Of a stretch of 64,000 bases of DNA, positions 45,001-56,799 are shown piece by piece (within the stretch, counting starts at the first letter, position 1; each line of letters opens with the position of its first letter). This DNA comes from Ampelocalamus luodianensis (lineage: Eukaryota > Streptophyta > Magnoliopsida > Poales > Poaceae). The notes beneath the pieces were generated by a model that was given only the letters and a program-made list of their open reading frames with translations, was not told the DNA's origin and made no database searches. The DNA is taken from positions 86,059,020-86,123,019 of the forward strand of contig CM070634.1 in NCBI GenBank assembly GCA_036346255.1, in the 5' to 3' direction. A program made the position numbers and the translations under genes.

Positions 45001-48000
45001 ACAGTTCGCTGATCTGGATTTGGTTTTTGGTTCGAGCGGATCAGCCAACAACTTGAGTTTTTAATTGGGGATTCGGGGCTTGTTTGGGCTCAAGAGTGTA
45101 TATCACAGATCAGTAGAGAGGTTTCTAATTGTAGGTGTGGCCTTACTCCTTTGAGGCGGCGAGGGCGTCAGGAGGAGGTAGCGGGGAGGTAGAGGCGGCA
45201 CCGGTGGCGCAGTAAGGCGATGTCGGGGATGGGAGAAGGCACCGGGAGGAAGGGAGGAGAGGATGCGGCGGCGCGGGGAGGTAGCATCGACAGCAGGAGG
45301 TGGTAGCGGGGAGGGGAGGCGGCAATGTGATAAGGCGGTGTTGGGGATGGGAAAAGGTACCCAGAGGGAAGGGAGGATAGAGGCAGCGGTGCGGGGAGGT
45401 AGCGTCGGCGATAGGAGGAGGTATTGCTAGCGATAGGAGGTAGCGGGAGGGAAGGCGGCGGCGTGGTATGGCGGCGTCGGGGACGGGACAAGGCACCCGA
45501 AGGGAAGGGAGGAGAGGAGGTGGCGGCACGGGAGGTAGCGTCGGCGACAGGAGGAGGTAGTGCCAATGACAGGAGGAGGTAGCGGGGAGGGGAGGCGGCA
45601 GCGCAGTATGGTGGCATCGGGGACGGGAGAAGGCACCTGAAGGGAAGGGAGGAGAGGAGACGGCGGCGCGGGGAGGTAGCGCCGGCGAGAGGAGGAGGTA
45701 GCACCAATGACAGGAGGAGGTAGCGGGGAAGGGAAGCAGCGGCGCGGTAAGGCAGCGTCGAGGATGAGAGAAAGCACTGGGTGGGAAGGGAGGGGAGGTA
45801 GTGTCGCCACCACTACCTCCTCCCCAGGCCTCCCACCTCTTCGCTTACCACGCGACGCCGCCACTGCCTCCTCCTGGCCTCCCACCTCATCGCCGAGATG
45901 TGTCTGGTGAGGGTTGCAGAGGCTGGTGGCCGTGAGAACCCAGTTGCAGCTTGAGTTCAGGGTGGAAGAAGGTGGTCATCGACGCGTAGCCCTCTTCCTT
46001 GTCGACCGGCAATAGCTGGAAATGGGCGGCGCATCGGGGAGGGAAGTCGGCATGAACTTCAACTTCCAAAGTTAAACAATCTATGAGCTCAAAATTTTAA
46101 TTTTTGGGTAGAGAGGATGGGAGAAGGCACCCAGAGGGAAAGGAGGATAGGAGGCGGCGGTGCGGGGAGGTAGTGCCGACGATAGGAGGAGGTAGCGGGA
46201 GTGGAGGCAGTGGCGCGGTATGGCAGCATCAAGGACGGGAGAAGGCACCCAAAGGGAAGGGAGGAGAGGAGGCGGCAGCGTGGGAGGAGGTAGTGCCAAC
46301 GACAGGAGGAGGTAGCAGGGAGGGGAGGCGGCATCGCGGTACGGTGGCATCGGGAACGAAAGAAGGCACCCGAAGGGAAGGGAGGAGAGGAGGTGGCAGC
46401 GCGGGAAGGTACCGCCAGCGAGAGGAGGAGGTAGCACCAATGATAGGAGGAGGTAGCGGGGAAGGGAAGCGGCGGCGCGGTAAGGCAACGTTGGGGATGG
46501 GAGAAAGCACTGGGTGGGAAGGGAGGGGAGGTAGCGTCGCCACCACTACCTCCTCCCCCGGCATCCCACCTCCTCGTTTACCACGCGACGCCGCCACTGC
46601 CTCCTTCCTCGGCCTCCCACCTCATCGCCGCGATGTGCCTGGCGAGGGTTGTAGAGGCCGATGGCCATGAGAACCCAGTTGCAGCTTGGGTTCAAGGTGG
46701 AAGAAGGTGGTCGTCGACGCGTAACCCTCTTCCTTGCCGACCGGCAATGGCTGGAAATGGGTGGCGCATCGGGGAGGGAAGTCGGCATCAACTTTAATTT
46801 CCAAAGTTAAACAATCTATGAACTCAAAATTTTAATTTCCGGATAGTAGTAGTAGCAGGTGATGCAATAGGCGGAGTTAATGTTTATGTTTATATGTGTG
46901 TGAAAGAAAATTTATACTTATTATGCGGTTTAGGATTCCGTCTACTGATATGTATCACTCTTTTGAGGTTTCGTTTCAATACACGGGCACCCTACTAGTT
47001 TTGAATAAAAATAAAAGCTATAACAAGGATAGCACGGATGGTGCCAGAGGAAACGCAAAAGAAGCAACCACGTTCGCTCTAAAGGGCTAGATATTCCCAC
47101 GTTAATCGGAGGAAAATGAGAAAGATCTACACTATTGATTGTGATGGATCCATATTGTAACGGTCTAGATTAAAAGGAGTATGTGTCAAGTACAATAAAA
47201 CTAAAATTTGGAATATAAAATAAAATAAAATTAGCAATTTGATTTCGATACAAATTCCAAGGTAAAATACCTAAATAACTGTAAATTATAATAAAAATTA
47301 AAGAAAAAATTGCAATTGGATCTGTATACGAAATCCAAGGAAAAAATAACTGAAATTCGGAATAAAAAATAAAAGAAAATTTGCAATTTGATTTCCATAC
47401 GAATTCCAAAGTAAAATACCTAAATAACTAAAATTTGGAATAAATTAAATAAAATTAGCAATTTGATTCATATACGAATTCCAATTAAAAATACTAAAAT
47501 TTTGAATAAGCCCAGTGGCTAAGGGAGGGGGAGGGAGGCAGGGGCCATGACCGTTATGGATGGTATACCCTATTGCTACACAAGAATTCACAATGCAATG
47601 TAGTGAAGATTTTTCATTTGGTCCCTTAATGATTCACCTCTTATTGTTAGGCTCCCCCAGTGGAAATTTTCTGGCTCTTCCCTTGCTTTGATCGAGCGGA
47701 AGCACAACTCAAGGACAAGCTCTAGCTAGCCTCTCGACGTTGCTCCTACAGCTGCATGTAGGCCTCCCACATGCCCAGTACTCCGGATGCGTGACACTGA
47801 TTAGCTTTGTTGATGAAGGTCGTGCTGTGAAGCGATGGGATCTGGTGAGGTGGCCTCGACAAGTCTACGGGATCCAGAGGCGGCAAGCGTGACATTCATG
47901 AAGGGTTATGGGCTTACGACGAGGCGACCGCAATGACGATCTGATTTAATTTGGTGCTAATCATGTGATTTCTAACCAATTAATCATAATTTTTGCTCTA

Positions 48001-51000
48001 ATCCGCGTGGTGACTACTTCCTTCCACGAGGCTTTTGATTTTGGGCGCCTTGCACATGGAACGCTATGTTGGGACAAGGACACATGAGGGGTAGCGAGGT
48101 GTAGCAAGGGTGTGCTTGAAATCTTTGAGGATCGATATAAGATCGAGGAGGCCGACTAGAGGGGGGTGAATAGGCGTTTTAAAACTTCTATGCTCTAAAA
48201 CCGATTTCTAAAGCGGAAGATAATATAAATACGGTTTTGCACAATTAAGACCTAAAAACCACTAGTCTCAACTAAGTGCACCAACAATACAAGTCTATTG
48301 ATAATAACCAATCAAGTATGGACTTGTAAGCAATTCAATTTAAGCAATGTAAATAATACTATTGCAATCATACACAATGAATAAACAATTATACAATGAA
48401 TGTAAATTGCACAATGTAAAGCATATGAAAGCTAATCACAAGAAGCACACGTGACACAACGATGTTTTACCGTGGTGGTCGAAGACTTGCCGGTCTCCCA
48501 TAATCCACGTTGAGGTAAGTTCAACCTTTTGGATCGGCTCCAAAACGCGAAGCAACACCTCCGAGGTAAGTCCAAACCACTTGGACCTGTTCCAACCGAA
48601 CCAACACCTCTAAGTGAGTTCAACCGCTTGAATCGACTCCAACTTGAACTTATCACCCCAATCCACTAGGGTTGCTCTTACTCATTCCCGAGATGGCGAG
48701 CACCAAGCCACTCACAAATCGCGGGTCTTCTCACAAGCTTCACTTGAGAAGATCACCGACGCCTAACGCCTCCGCCTTCTAGGTGTCGGCAAACACCAAG
48801 AGTAACAAGACTCAACTTTCACTTGAACCAATCAGTGCCAACGCTCTATGGATAAGCAATCCACAACCTAATGCAACACATGCGCTTAGGGTTTGCTCTC
48901 AATCACTCACTAAGTGCAACACATGCACACAAGAGTATGAGAGGCTTGCTCTTAGCTCAAAGAAAACCAATGGGGCACCAAAGAACTCAAAGCAACTACT
49001 TCCTCACACGACCAAGGTGGGTATTTATAGCCCACACACAAAAACTAGCCGTTGAGAAAAGATTCCAGAGAATCTTAGACAAAATCGGTCCGACTGGCCA
49101 ACTAAATACCGGTCGGACGCCCAAGTGCCAACGGCTATAAAACTAGTCGTTGGACTCACAATCGGATCGGCCAACCAATGGCCGGCCGATCGCTACTAAC
49201 CGGCGAGCCGCCAGAGGGTCGGATCGCTCAACGAGCAGCGAGCAATCGAGAAAAACATCTCTTACGGAAAATACATCGCCAAACAAATATCGGTACTACC
49301 GCGCTCCGTGTAGTACCGTTTCAAACTTCCGGTACTACGCGCTCCGTAGTACCTTTTCTTCTGGCCGGTACACGAAAATCGGTCGATCCCAACCCATGGC
49401 GGTCGGACCGCTACCACCGGCCGATCGCTACTGAGGCGGTCGGACGCCGTGGCGATCGGCAAGATCGAAGCAGACTTTGTACATTTGCCTCAACTCAATT
49501 TGCAAAACATATTTGCCAATTGATGCAACATGTACACAAAAGCTGAAAGCTAGATTCTCAACAAGTTGCAAAACACATTTGCCAACTTTTAGAATCATCG
49601 CCACAAGGAATAAGGTACATGGACTTAAACCGTTTGCAAAACACATTCGCAAACTAAAGTCACATGCTACAAGGAATAACCATGAGCCACAACTATTTGC
49701 AAAACGCATTCGCAAATATAGGCAACATGTTAAGTTGAGCTAGAGCAAACACAATGAGCTATCAACACATGACTAACTCAAGTTACTAATTAAGACCCCT
49801 CTTAATAGTACAACAACCTATACTAGCAATCCGGTCTCAACCAAACACCCAGACCGTAAAGACTAGGAACAAATCCTTAGCCCTAGCTAGTCATACCTTT
49901 TCCTTGCGCAACCACTCAAGCTTGATGTTACTAATTAAGACGCATATCCTTGCTTCAAGTCTTGACATACATCAACTCATGATGCACTCTTCACTTGACC
50001 TCCATCAACACATGATGGATTCTTCTTGTCTTGATGATCAACTCATGATCATCTCCTTTACTCCAAGCTCTTCACTTTAATATCATCAACCCATGGTGAT
50101 TTTCTTCTCTTGATATCATCAACTCATGACGATATTCTTTTTCCTTCAAACACTTGACTTGATGATCAACTCATGACATCATCCGAAGTCTTCAATCACA
50201 TGGAACATAACCTATTTCACCAACTCATAGAAAACCGTTAGTTCCACAATATGATTATCATACATTACCACTTCAAACCATTAATCAATAATGGTGGGAC
50301 AAGATACCACAATCTTTCCTCTTTGGTAATAGATGATAATCACTTCAATAACAGGTAATTAAATGTAATTGGTATGAGTATATATAAACTACATAAGTTA
50401 TATATATACTCAAGAGTTATGTTTCAAAGTAGATCACAAAGATCAATACTAATGAAACAACAAGGTCATGAGTATATATGAACTACACAAGTTATATATA
50501 CCAAAATGAGTGTATACAAACTACACAAGTTGTATATACTCATATGAATATATTAACTACACAAGTTAAATATATTCAAGGATATATTTCAAAGTAAAGA
50601 TCCTTAATATATGTGGACAAGGAATTATGGATCAATACTAATGAAACCACAAAATATAGAATGAACTCCCTAAAAGTGTGCATACACAAATTGTAATGGA
50701 AACATATGCACATATCCAAGTTAACCTTTTGGTGGAGTTTAACCTATATTTTGGATCACAACAAGATATAATAATAAGGTAGAATGCATACCTCTTGTAT
50801 TTTCATCTTTATATCGACTAAGCAATAGATAATCAATGAATTGTTAGTCTCACAAATAGATTTGTCATTAATGAATACATACCTATTTGGATTTTTGCTT
50901 TTATATCCAAGGAGACTAAACTTGATATAACAATATGTTAGTCTCACAAGTGCATATTAATAACCATCATGCCTTCATGATTTTCACCTTTATATCCAAA

Positions 51001-54000
51001 TAAGACTACACAATATGTATATCAATAAAAGTGTTAGTCTCCCAATTAGATTTATCATTAATCACCAAAACTCCATTCGCATAATGCTAGATCTTTCAAT
51101 CGAGTAGCAATTTGAGACATTTTGTTTGTCCTAGAAGCATACCGTTGTGTATATCCATCACCCTCAATGGAAAAGAGAACTGCAAGCAAGAGTAGCAATT
51201 GAGAGAAGAAGCCCGTGTGACCGCATCTGAGGAAGGTCGTGCAAGGTAGAGCAAGAAGCATGGCAACGGAAGAGGCAGCTTGATGTTCGGCTAACCAGAG
51301 TTGATAGAGAGGCTAAGAAGCCATGGAAGCAGTCGAACAACAAGAACAGAGGGGTACGTATGTAGGATCTTACCTGCTCTGATAAAGGTTAAGTACAATT
51401 TTGCAAGTGTGATTACATGCGAAAGATAGTTGAGATAATGGCATGAAGATGTAGTTTGATTGCCTCAACATTCATCATCAAGCAAGCACGAGAATAAACA
51501 AACACGCTTTATGTGTGTATGAAACAAGAGAAGAAAGTGGCAACAGACATAAGAATGGAAGCGGCAGCAAGGAATATTTCGTGGTAATTAGAAATATTCA
51601 CAAATCAGTTTTAGTCCATGCTCTTCCATTCCTTCAAAAGTAAACATATTTGATGTTCTTATTCTTTCCTTTACATATACAGGCTCCAATTGAATTGTCA
51701 GTTTTACAATAGTAATTATAGAAGTATCAAACAATGATATAGTGCTATTGGACCATCTCCTTTCCTTTTATTTTCAAATTTTAATACAAATTATGTCTTT
51801 TAGAGATATAAATGTTTCTAGAATGAAGTTTGTTACATAGATTTGATCTTAATTGTATTCCTTAGCATTTTTTAAGAAAAAAACTACTACGAAGGCTAGC
51901 CGCGCAATTCAGCTCTGGAGGGCTAGAATTTCTCTCGTTAATCGGCGAAAAAAGAAGAAGATCGACACCGTCAATTGTTGTGGGTCCAGATTATAAGGGT
52001 CTAGATTAAAAGAAAGAGTTGATGTCAAATACAATCTAGAAATAATTGAAATTCGGAATAGAAAATAAAATAAAATTAGAAATTTGATTTTCATACAAAT
52101 TCCCAAATAAATCCCTAAATAAATATAATACGGAATAAAAATTGAACAAAAACTAGCAATTGATTTGTATACAAATTTCAAAAAAATAAATAAATGAAAT
52201 TCTGAATAAAAATGAAATATATCAGTAATTTAATTTTGATACGAATTCCAAAGTAAATCCCTAAATAACTGTAATTTGGGATAAAATTAAAGAAAAACTA
52301 GATGTACACGAATTCCAACAAAAAATAATTGAATTTCAAAATAAAATAAAAATAAAATTTTGCAATTTGATTTCCATACGAATTCCAAAGTAAAATCCAT
52401 AAGTAACTAAAATTTGGAATAAATTAAATAAAATTAGCAATTTGATTTGCATACGAATTCAAATAAAAATAACTAAAATTGTGAGTAAAAATAAAAGTTA
52501 TTGTGAGGATAGCACGAATGGTGTTAAGGGGACCACGAAAGAGTGTAATTGCAAGTAGGCATTGACCCACGGGGAAGCAAAGAGAAGAGGTGACGGCAGC
52601 GGAGATGAGGACAATGTCGTGCTGCTTGTCGGGGTTGTTGAAGAGAAAGACCAGAGTCGAAGGAGCTGAGGGCCACGACAACAAGTGATGAGCGTCAACA
52701 TTGTTGAAGAAGTCAGTTGCCAAAGAAGCTCGATGATGGGGAAGCCCTAGCAGGGATGAGATTAAACTTTGCATTGAAGATGAGCTATGGATGATATGGG
52801 AGCCATTGGGTAGTTAGGAGTGTCATCGTTAGTGAGGGGCACAACGTCACCGGCGATGGTGAAAAGATTCTTCATATCATTAGACAATGACTAAAGCAGG
52901 TATGCTAATATCAGTGAAGATAGGAGATCACCACGGTTAGTGAGGAAACCGCAGCGTTGAGTTGGCCAACGTTGAAGAAGTGGAGCGACCGACACGAGAG
53001 AAGCATGCATCCGTATGAATAGAAGCACGGGCATACAGAAGCAGAGGAGCAAAGGGTTCAGAGTAGAGATGGCGTAGCTAAAGGGAATAGGCTTGGAGCC
53101 ACCGGAGAGAGTGTGATGAGTGTCCCCAGTAAGGACCGTGACCGTTGCACATGTATAGGTGTTGATGTCGCAACAGTCAGCATTAAGCAATAGTTGGAGG
53201 AAAAGTAGAAGATAGCTATGTGGTAGAGCATTGTATTGGAAGGGATAGCAGCTGAGTGAGATCGATCAAAATTGGGTTTGTTGTTGGAGGTTGAAGCAAA
53301 AAGTTGTTGCAGCGAGAAGAGATAGAAGAGAGCAGCCGACATATGAGGGAAGATAAGTTCATGGTAGGTCGCCCATGGTGCAATGGTTTATGTGTAAGTA
53401 AGGTACTCTAATCAACGTATTTCTTGAGATTAAATAAAGGTATATGTGCATGTATACATTTTGAAAAAAAGTAACTAATGGAAGAAAAATAGGAGTATGC
53501 AACTACATGCTCTATGCATGATGGAGAGTGGTTACGTTTCTAAGAACCCCAACAACTTATTATTCTCAATGTTTTTCTTCCATCAAAACTCATACTTCAA
53601 TTACGTTTCTGAAGTTGTATTTTCCTTCAATTTTCTATTGTTGTTTCTAATATTTATGATATCTTAAAAATCTAAATAGCCTAAAAGATACGTTAATATA
53701 TTTTCAAGCATCTAAGTTATATCATTTGATATTATAAACTTTAAAACAAATCTAGCCGTGTAAATGTACGAGCCACCCTGCAAGTTACCTTAAAATGACA
53801 TTTCTCTTATTGTTCGTTATGTTTATTACTTACAGTGCTAAAGGTATCTGTCAAAGAAGCCATGGGCACTAAGTCTTCTGTGACTGTTCGGTTGTATGGC
53901 CCGAATACAGACTTGGTGATCGATCGGAAGAGGGAATTGCAGGTGAGCATGCATCCTATAATGTTGCTCTGATTGTAGTATTGTTCATTTGTCGGTGCTG

Positions 54001-56572
54001 TCTTTTTTATTATTATTGTTCATTTCTCAATTTTGTGAAAATAGAATAGTCCATTGGTTTCATTGAAGTAGTACCTACGCTATCAAAGCTCAAAATACCT
54101 CCTTTTTTATTAAAAAAAATGTCAATTAGGTTGTGCAAACATTCAAGGGCCTGGAAGTGTCTTCTGTTGTATTTCCTAATTTTATATATATTTGTTCCCA
54201 TTGTAGTCTTGTCTGCTGATGTAATGTACCAAAGAGTCAACTTTTTTTGGGTGTGTGTGTGGAGAATCTTCTAAAAGAAGTAATCCTAGACTGGGACTAG
54301 CTCATCATACATTATAACCACAAAGTTACATCTCATTTTCGGGGCTGAATGTTTCCTAATGCATACATCCATTACCATCATGGTTAGGCCATACCATATC
54401 TCTCAGCTGCAGGGTTCGGGGCTAAACTAATTGGAATATTTGAGAATGGAGTGGTTCAGTCATTCATCAGTGCTCGAACACTGTCGCCTTCAGGTAGGCA
54501 TACTTTCGTTCTGCGTACTACAAATGGGGTGGGCTCATTGCCTACTAAGTGCAATTATTTATCTTTACTCATTTTTTCTTTTTCCCTTTATTATTTCTAT
54601 TGCGGTCTCCAATAGTAATTCAAAGGGGTATGTAGGCATTATATGCAATTTGGTATGTTAATTTGCAGCCTTACATGTGTGGAGAGTGAGAAATGCTTCT
54701 GTAAATAAATATATTGACTCGTTATTCTGTTTTTCAGACATGAGGGAGCCTAGAATAGCAGCTGACATTGCCAAGGAGCTTCACAAATTCCATCAAGTAG
54801 ACATACCAGGATCAAAAGAACCACAATTGTGGAACGATATATTCAAATTTTTGAAAAAAGGTAGCAGCCCTATATTGTTTCAGACATTTCATTTTGGGAC
54901 TCAGCTGGTTGCTTGTGTCATCCACATTCATAGAGTGATATTAAAACAATATTGCTGCATGCTGTGAAATACTTATTGCAGCTTCCGTGTTGAAATTTGA
55001 GGATAATGAGAAGCGGAATAGATATGAAACTCTCTCTTTCAGAGAAATACAACATGACGTTAAAGAACTTAAGGTACCTTGCAATTGACCATGTATCTGT
55101 TATTATTCTTTCCTTGCTGTTATGGACTATTGACCCTTTGGGCAATTTGTTCCTTCTTCAATTTCATCTTCTTAAAAGGCGTATTTTCTTTTCTATTTTT
55201 ATTTTGTTGCAAAGGGCTATTTTATATGCATATTGGTTGATCATTCTATAGTACATTGAAATGGCTACATTGTTGTTCGTGCATATAATGTGTCTTACTC
55301 TCCTGTTATAGGATCTCTCAGACCTTCTACATGCCCCTGTGGTTTTTGCACACAATGACTTGCTTTCAGGCAATCTGATGCTTAATGATTTGGAAGGTAA
55401 ATACAGTATTCACTTGTTACATTCTTTTGATTATTCAGTGGCATTATATATTTTTATATTTAAAATTTTCCCATTTCCATTCTTCATTTGCAAAACTGAG
55501 ATAGTGGTTGTGCGCGTTGCCATTCTTTTTGCCAGCGAAGCTCTATTTCATTGATTTCGAGTATGGGTCATACAGCTACCGTGGTTACGACATTGCAAAC
55601 CATTTCAATGAGTATGCAGGTCTTGATTGTGACTATAACTTGTGAGTTATCTTCTTGTCGGTTTGAATACTCTGATGGAACTTCTTGTTGTCATGTTGTT
55701 GCTCAGTAGTATTCACTTGGTTACTTCTTTTAGGTACCCTGAGAAAGATGTTCAATATCACTTCTTCAGGAATTATCTGCTAGCTGATAGACCAAGTGAG
55801 GTATGTGAATTCAATAGATTAATATCTTCTCTAGAAACAAAACCAACTGAAATCTGTCTATAGGGGTGCATGTTTTTTCTATAAGTAAAGAAAGCTGTCC
55901 TTTATTGCCTACTGTTGTAACTTAGATGCTAGTCATGCTATGATTAGTTCCTTTGCTTGTTTTGAATTATAATTACTAACACCTACTTATGCGATTACTT
56001 GGCATTTATAGTTCTCTTAGTTAAACATGAATTAGTTGTATCATTTTTCTGAAAAGAGGACTTCAGGATGCTCAGCATTTATACAAGGTAGAACTAGGAA
56101 GACATTAAAGTGTCACCTTGAGAAAATTAAGTGTCTACTCTTCTATGAGGGTAGAAGAACATAGAACATTTTTTCTTGATGTAGTTTCACCATAATGGAA
56201 TCATTGTATCTAAAGATTATTTTTTTCCAACTGAAAGGTCCAAGTGCAAGATTTGGAAGCCCTTTATGTTGAAACAAACACATACAGATTAGCATCACAC
56301 GTTTACTGGGCATTGTGGGGTCTCATTCAGGTAAACACTACCCTCTTTGCTTCAGATGCAATGTTCAAATAGTTTTTTACCACTCAGGATTTGACCGCCA
56401 TGCAACTGATATATCAAAACATACGATTGCCATTTCATTGCAGGCAAATGTATCCCCAATTGATTTCGATTATCTTGGATACTTTTTTCTACGGTATGGT
56501 GAATACAAGAAACAGCGAGAGTTCTGCTTCTCCTTGGCACAAGGCTTCCTCTCTGCACGGAAGAGTGGCTAG
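41930..56572 (+). CDS. EKI: ethanolamine kinase, 11 exons, 393 aa
   Basis: Phosphorylates ethanolamine with ATP, the first step of the CDP-ethanolamine (Kennedy) route to phosphatidylethanolamine. Exons: 41930-42111, 42390-42481, 53836-53942, 54388-54493, 54738-54860, 54982-55073, 55312-55396, 55536-55641, 55734-55800, 56238-56330, 56444-56572. They join to 1182 bases with all phases consistent and stop TAG at 56570. Residues 1-60 form a variable, glycine-rich N-terminus. VRLYGPNTD is at 109-117, the Brenner-type motif HNDLLSGN at 248-255 and the second catalytic box FIDFEY at 267-272. No signal peptide or membrane segment is seen, so it is probably cytosolic. Intron 1 appears to have a GC donor (GCAAGT); the other donors are GT. 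Intron 2 is 11,354 bp and full of transposons. Choline kinase is the alternative, but the YGPNTDLVIDRKREL and DIANHFNEYAG segments fit plant ethanolamine kinases best. Confidence 0.93.
42701..42784. repeat. 42-bp tandem duplication in intron 2
   Basis: CATCCTTTATGAGATGAGAT and the next about 22 bases recur once at 42743 with a few changes, period 42. Confidence 0.8.
42930..43690. repeat. AT-rich about 100-bp repeat block, copy A
   Basis: Units resembling AATTCGGAATAAAAATAAA, GCAATTTGATTTCCATACGA and ATTCCAAAGTAAAAT alternate about seven times. The same unit recurs at 47190-47500 and 52020-52470. It begins with a conserved flank (TTAATCGG and GGTCTAGATTAAAAG). Confidence 0.75.
43740..43900 (+). 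repeat. about 64-bp tandem repeat in the Helitron
   Basis: Two to three units of CTTGTGTCCGACTCGTAGG, TTCATGACTCGATTCCC and a run of A. Confidence 0.75.
44030..44240 (+). repeat. about 84-bp tandem repeat, three units
   Basis: Units share CTCGCGCC, GTGCCTTTTCCTCGAC and ATCTCCCCTCTCACCAC. They produce long proline/serine-rich open frames over 43887-44736, which I do not call genes. Confidence 0.75.
44641..44955 (+). pseudogene. captured adenylate kinase exon fragment
   Basis: From 44641 the frame reads MVVIQRLFRATASGGMAV and RRRMTSLAPE, like the N-terminus of a plastid or mitochondrial adenylate kinase. Two in-frame stops (44734 and 44816 region) follow. Then comes VFLGCLGVGKGT at 44821-44856, a P-loop where the enzyme normally has GCPGVGKGT. 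SRLSCLLFMPDIAIGDLIRD, KLASSGPLAMQ and the splice-like border CAG/GTCATC at 44955 follow. Adenylate kinases interconvert ATP and AMP with ADP; the stops and the missing nucleotide-binding remainder make this copy non-functional. It lies in the intron of the kinase gene on the same strand. Confidence 0.65.
45140..46842. repeat. GC-rich minisatellite inside a 734-bp tandem duplication
   Basis: Runs of GGAGGTAGCGGGGAGGGGAGG and GGGAGAAGGCACCCGAAGGG repeat with about 140-170 base spacing. The larger block at 45825-46108 (ending AAAGTTAAACAATCTATGAG) recurs at 46555-46842, an offset of 734. A minus-strand 60-codon frame beginning MEVEVHADFPPRCAAHFQ is conserved in both copies (46069-45887 and 46804-46622), and may derive from a captured gene that I do not recognise. 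Confidence 0.7.
46999..48125. repeat. AT-rich block, copy B, and unassigned sequence
   Basis: From about 47096 a conserved flank (GTTAATCGGAGGAAA) leads into repeats like those of copy A (47190-47500). From 47510 onward to 48125 I see no gene or named repeat. Confidence 0.55.
48126..51098 (-). mobile_element. SIRE-type Ty1/copia solo LTR, minus strand
   Basis: On the minus strand it starts TGAAAGATCTAGC at 51098 and ends with the SIRE-type CTATTCACCCCCCCTCTAG motif and GATCCTCA at 48126. Mid-element, GACCGGCAAGTCTTCG (around 48500) matches 60138 in the second SIRE LTR. About 2.97 kb. No internal coding region, so it is a solo LTR or fragment. The flanks (ATCTT left, ATCGA right) do not form a perfect 5-bp duplication, so the borders or the insertion history are uncertain. 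Confidence 0.65.
50740..51060 (-). repeat. about 115-bp tandem repeat, three units, in the SIRE LTR
   Basis: Units share TTAGTCTCACAA or TTAGTCTCCCAA, ATTAAT runs, and TTTCATCTTTATAT / TTGCTTTTATATCC / TTCACCTTTATATCC. Slightly upstream (50360-50580) a dyad family around AACTACACAAGTT recurs four times. Confidence 0.65.
51099..52015. other. unassigned intron sequence
   Basis: No gene or clear repeat recognised before the AT-rich block C. A conserved block flank (GGGCTAGAATTTCTC, TTAATCGGCG) is seen near 51931. Confidence 0.4.
52020..52470. repeat. AT-rich block, copy C
   Basis: Same unit as copies A and B, including GCAATTTGATTTCCATACGA at 52360 and ATTCCAAAGTAAA at 52243. It is followed by GTGAGGATAGCACGAATGG (52504), which also follows the block-like sequence at 47024. 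Confidence 0.7.
52471..53835. other. unassigned end of intron 2
   Basis: Minus-strand open frames of 94-116 codons at 52424-52774, 52891-53190 and 53058-53342 have no recognisable domain. They may be captured fragments or chance. From about 53350 the sequence is AT-rich ordinary intron up to exon 3 at 53836. Confidence 0.4.
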
Positions 56573-56779
56573 GGCTTAGACGTTGTCCACGAGCCATTAC
56601 TGCCACCCGCTTATATATGGTCGGCACGGATGACCAGCTGTTGTACTTAAAACGCTATGTTTGTAGCAACTCACGTTGTATCATCTGTGAGATTCTTCCT
56701 ATTTTCTTTTTCCTGCAGGAGGTATGTATTGTCTGATAGAAAGTTGTACGAACTGTAGGATACAACACCTGTTGGTCGC

Positions 56780-56785
56780 AATAAA
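56780..56785 (+). terminator. AATAAA polyadenylation signal of the kinase gene
   Basis: AATAAA about 207 bases after the stop codon, a normal plant 3' untranslated length. There is no second intact host gene in the window. Confidence 0.5.
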
Positions 56786-56799
56786 CACAAGCATAATGA

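Larger units (their letters stand above)
42856..46998 (+). mobile_element. probable non-autonomous Helitron carrying gene fragments
   Basis: The left end is TCTATCTATCTATC preceded by A. The right end is ACACGGGCACCCTACTAG (CTAG at 46995-46998) followed by T, so it lies between A and T as Helitrons do, and the right end resembles grass Helitron ends. A clean 3' hairpin is not obvious and no Rep/helicase gene is present. It contains AT-rich repeats (42930-43690), local tandem repeats (43740-43900 and 44030-44240), an adenylate kinase fragment (44641-44955) and a large GC-rich duplication (45140-46842). Helitrons often carry such fragments. The termini need confirmation. Confidence 0.45.
42482..53835 (+). 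other. giant intron 2 of the kinase gene
   Basis: An 11,354-bp intron with donor GTGAGT and acceptor TTACAG. It holds a 42-bp tandem duplication (42701-42784), a Helitron-like element (42856-46998), AT-rich repeat blocks and a SIRE-type solo LTR (48126-51098). Native sequence seems limited to the first about 370 and last about 480 bases. The coding exons on both sides are intact, so splicing over it is presumed to work. Confidence 0.85.

Noticed and set aside
45168..46670. Several long frames on both strands in the GC-rich minisatellite
   Set aside because: Repetitive translation in all frames, as expected from a minisatellite without stops.
48121..51103. A perfect 5-bp target duplication around the minus SIRE LTR
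   Set aside because: ATCTT and ATCGA do not match; shifting the borders to find ATCGA on both sides breaks the expected LTR end.
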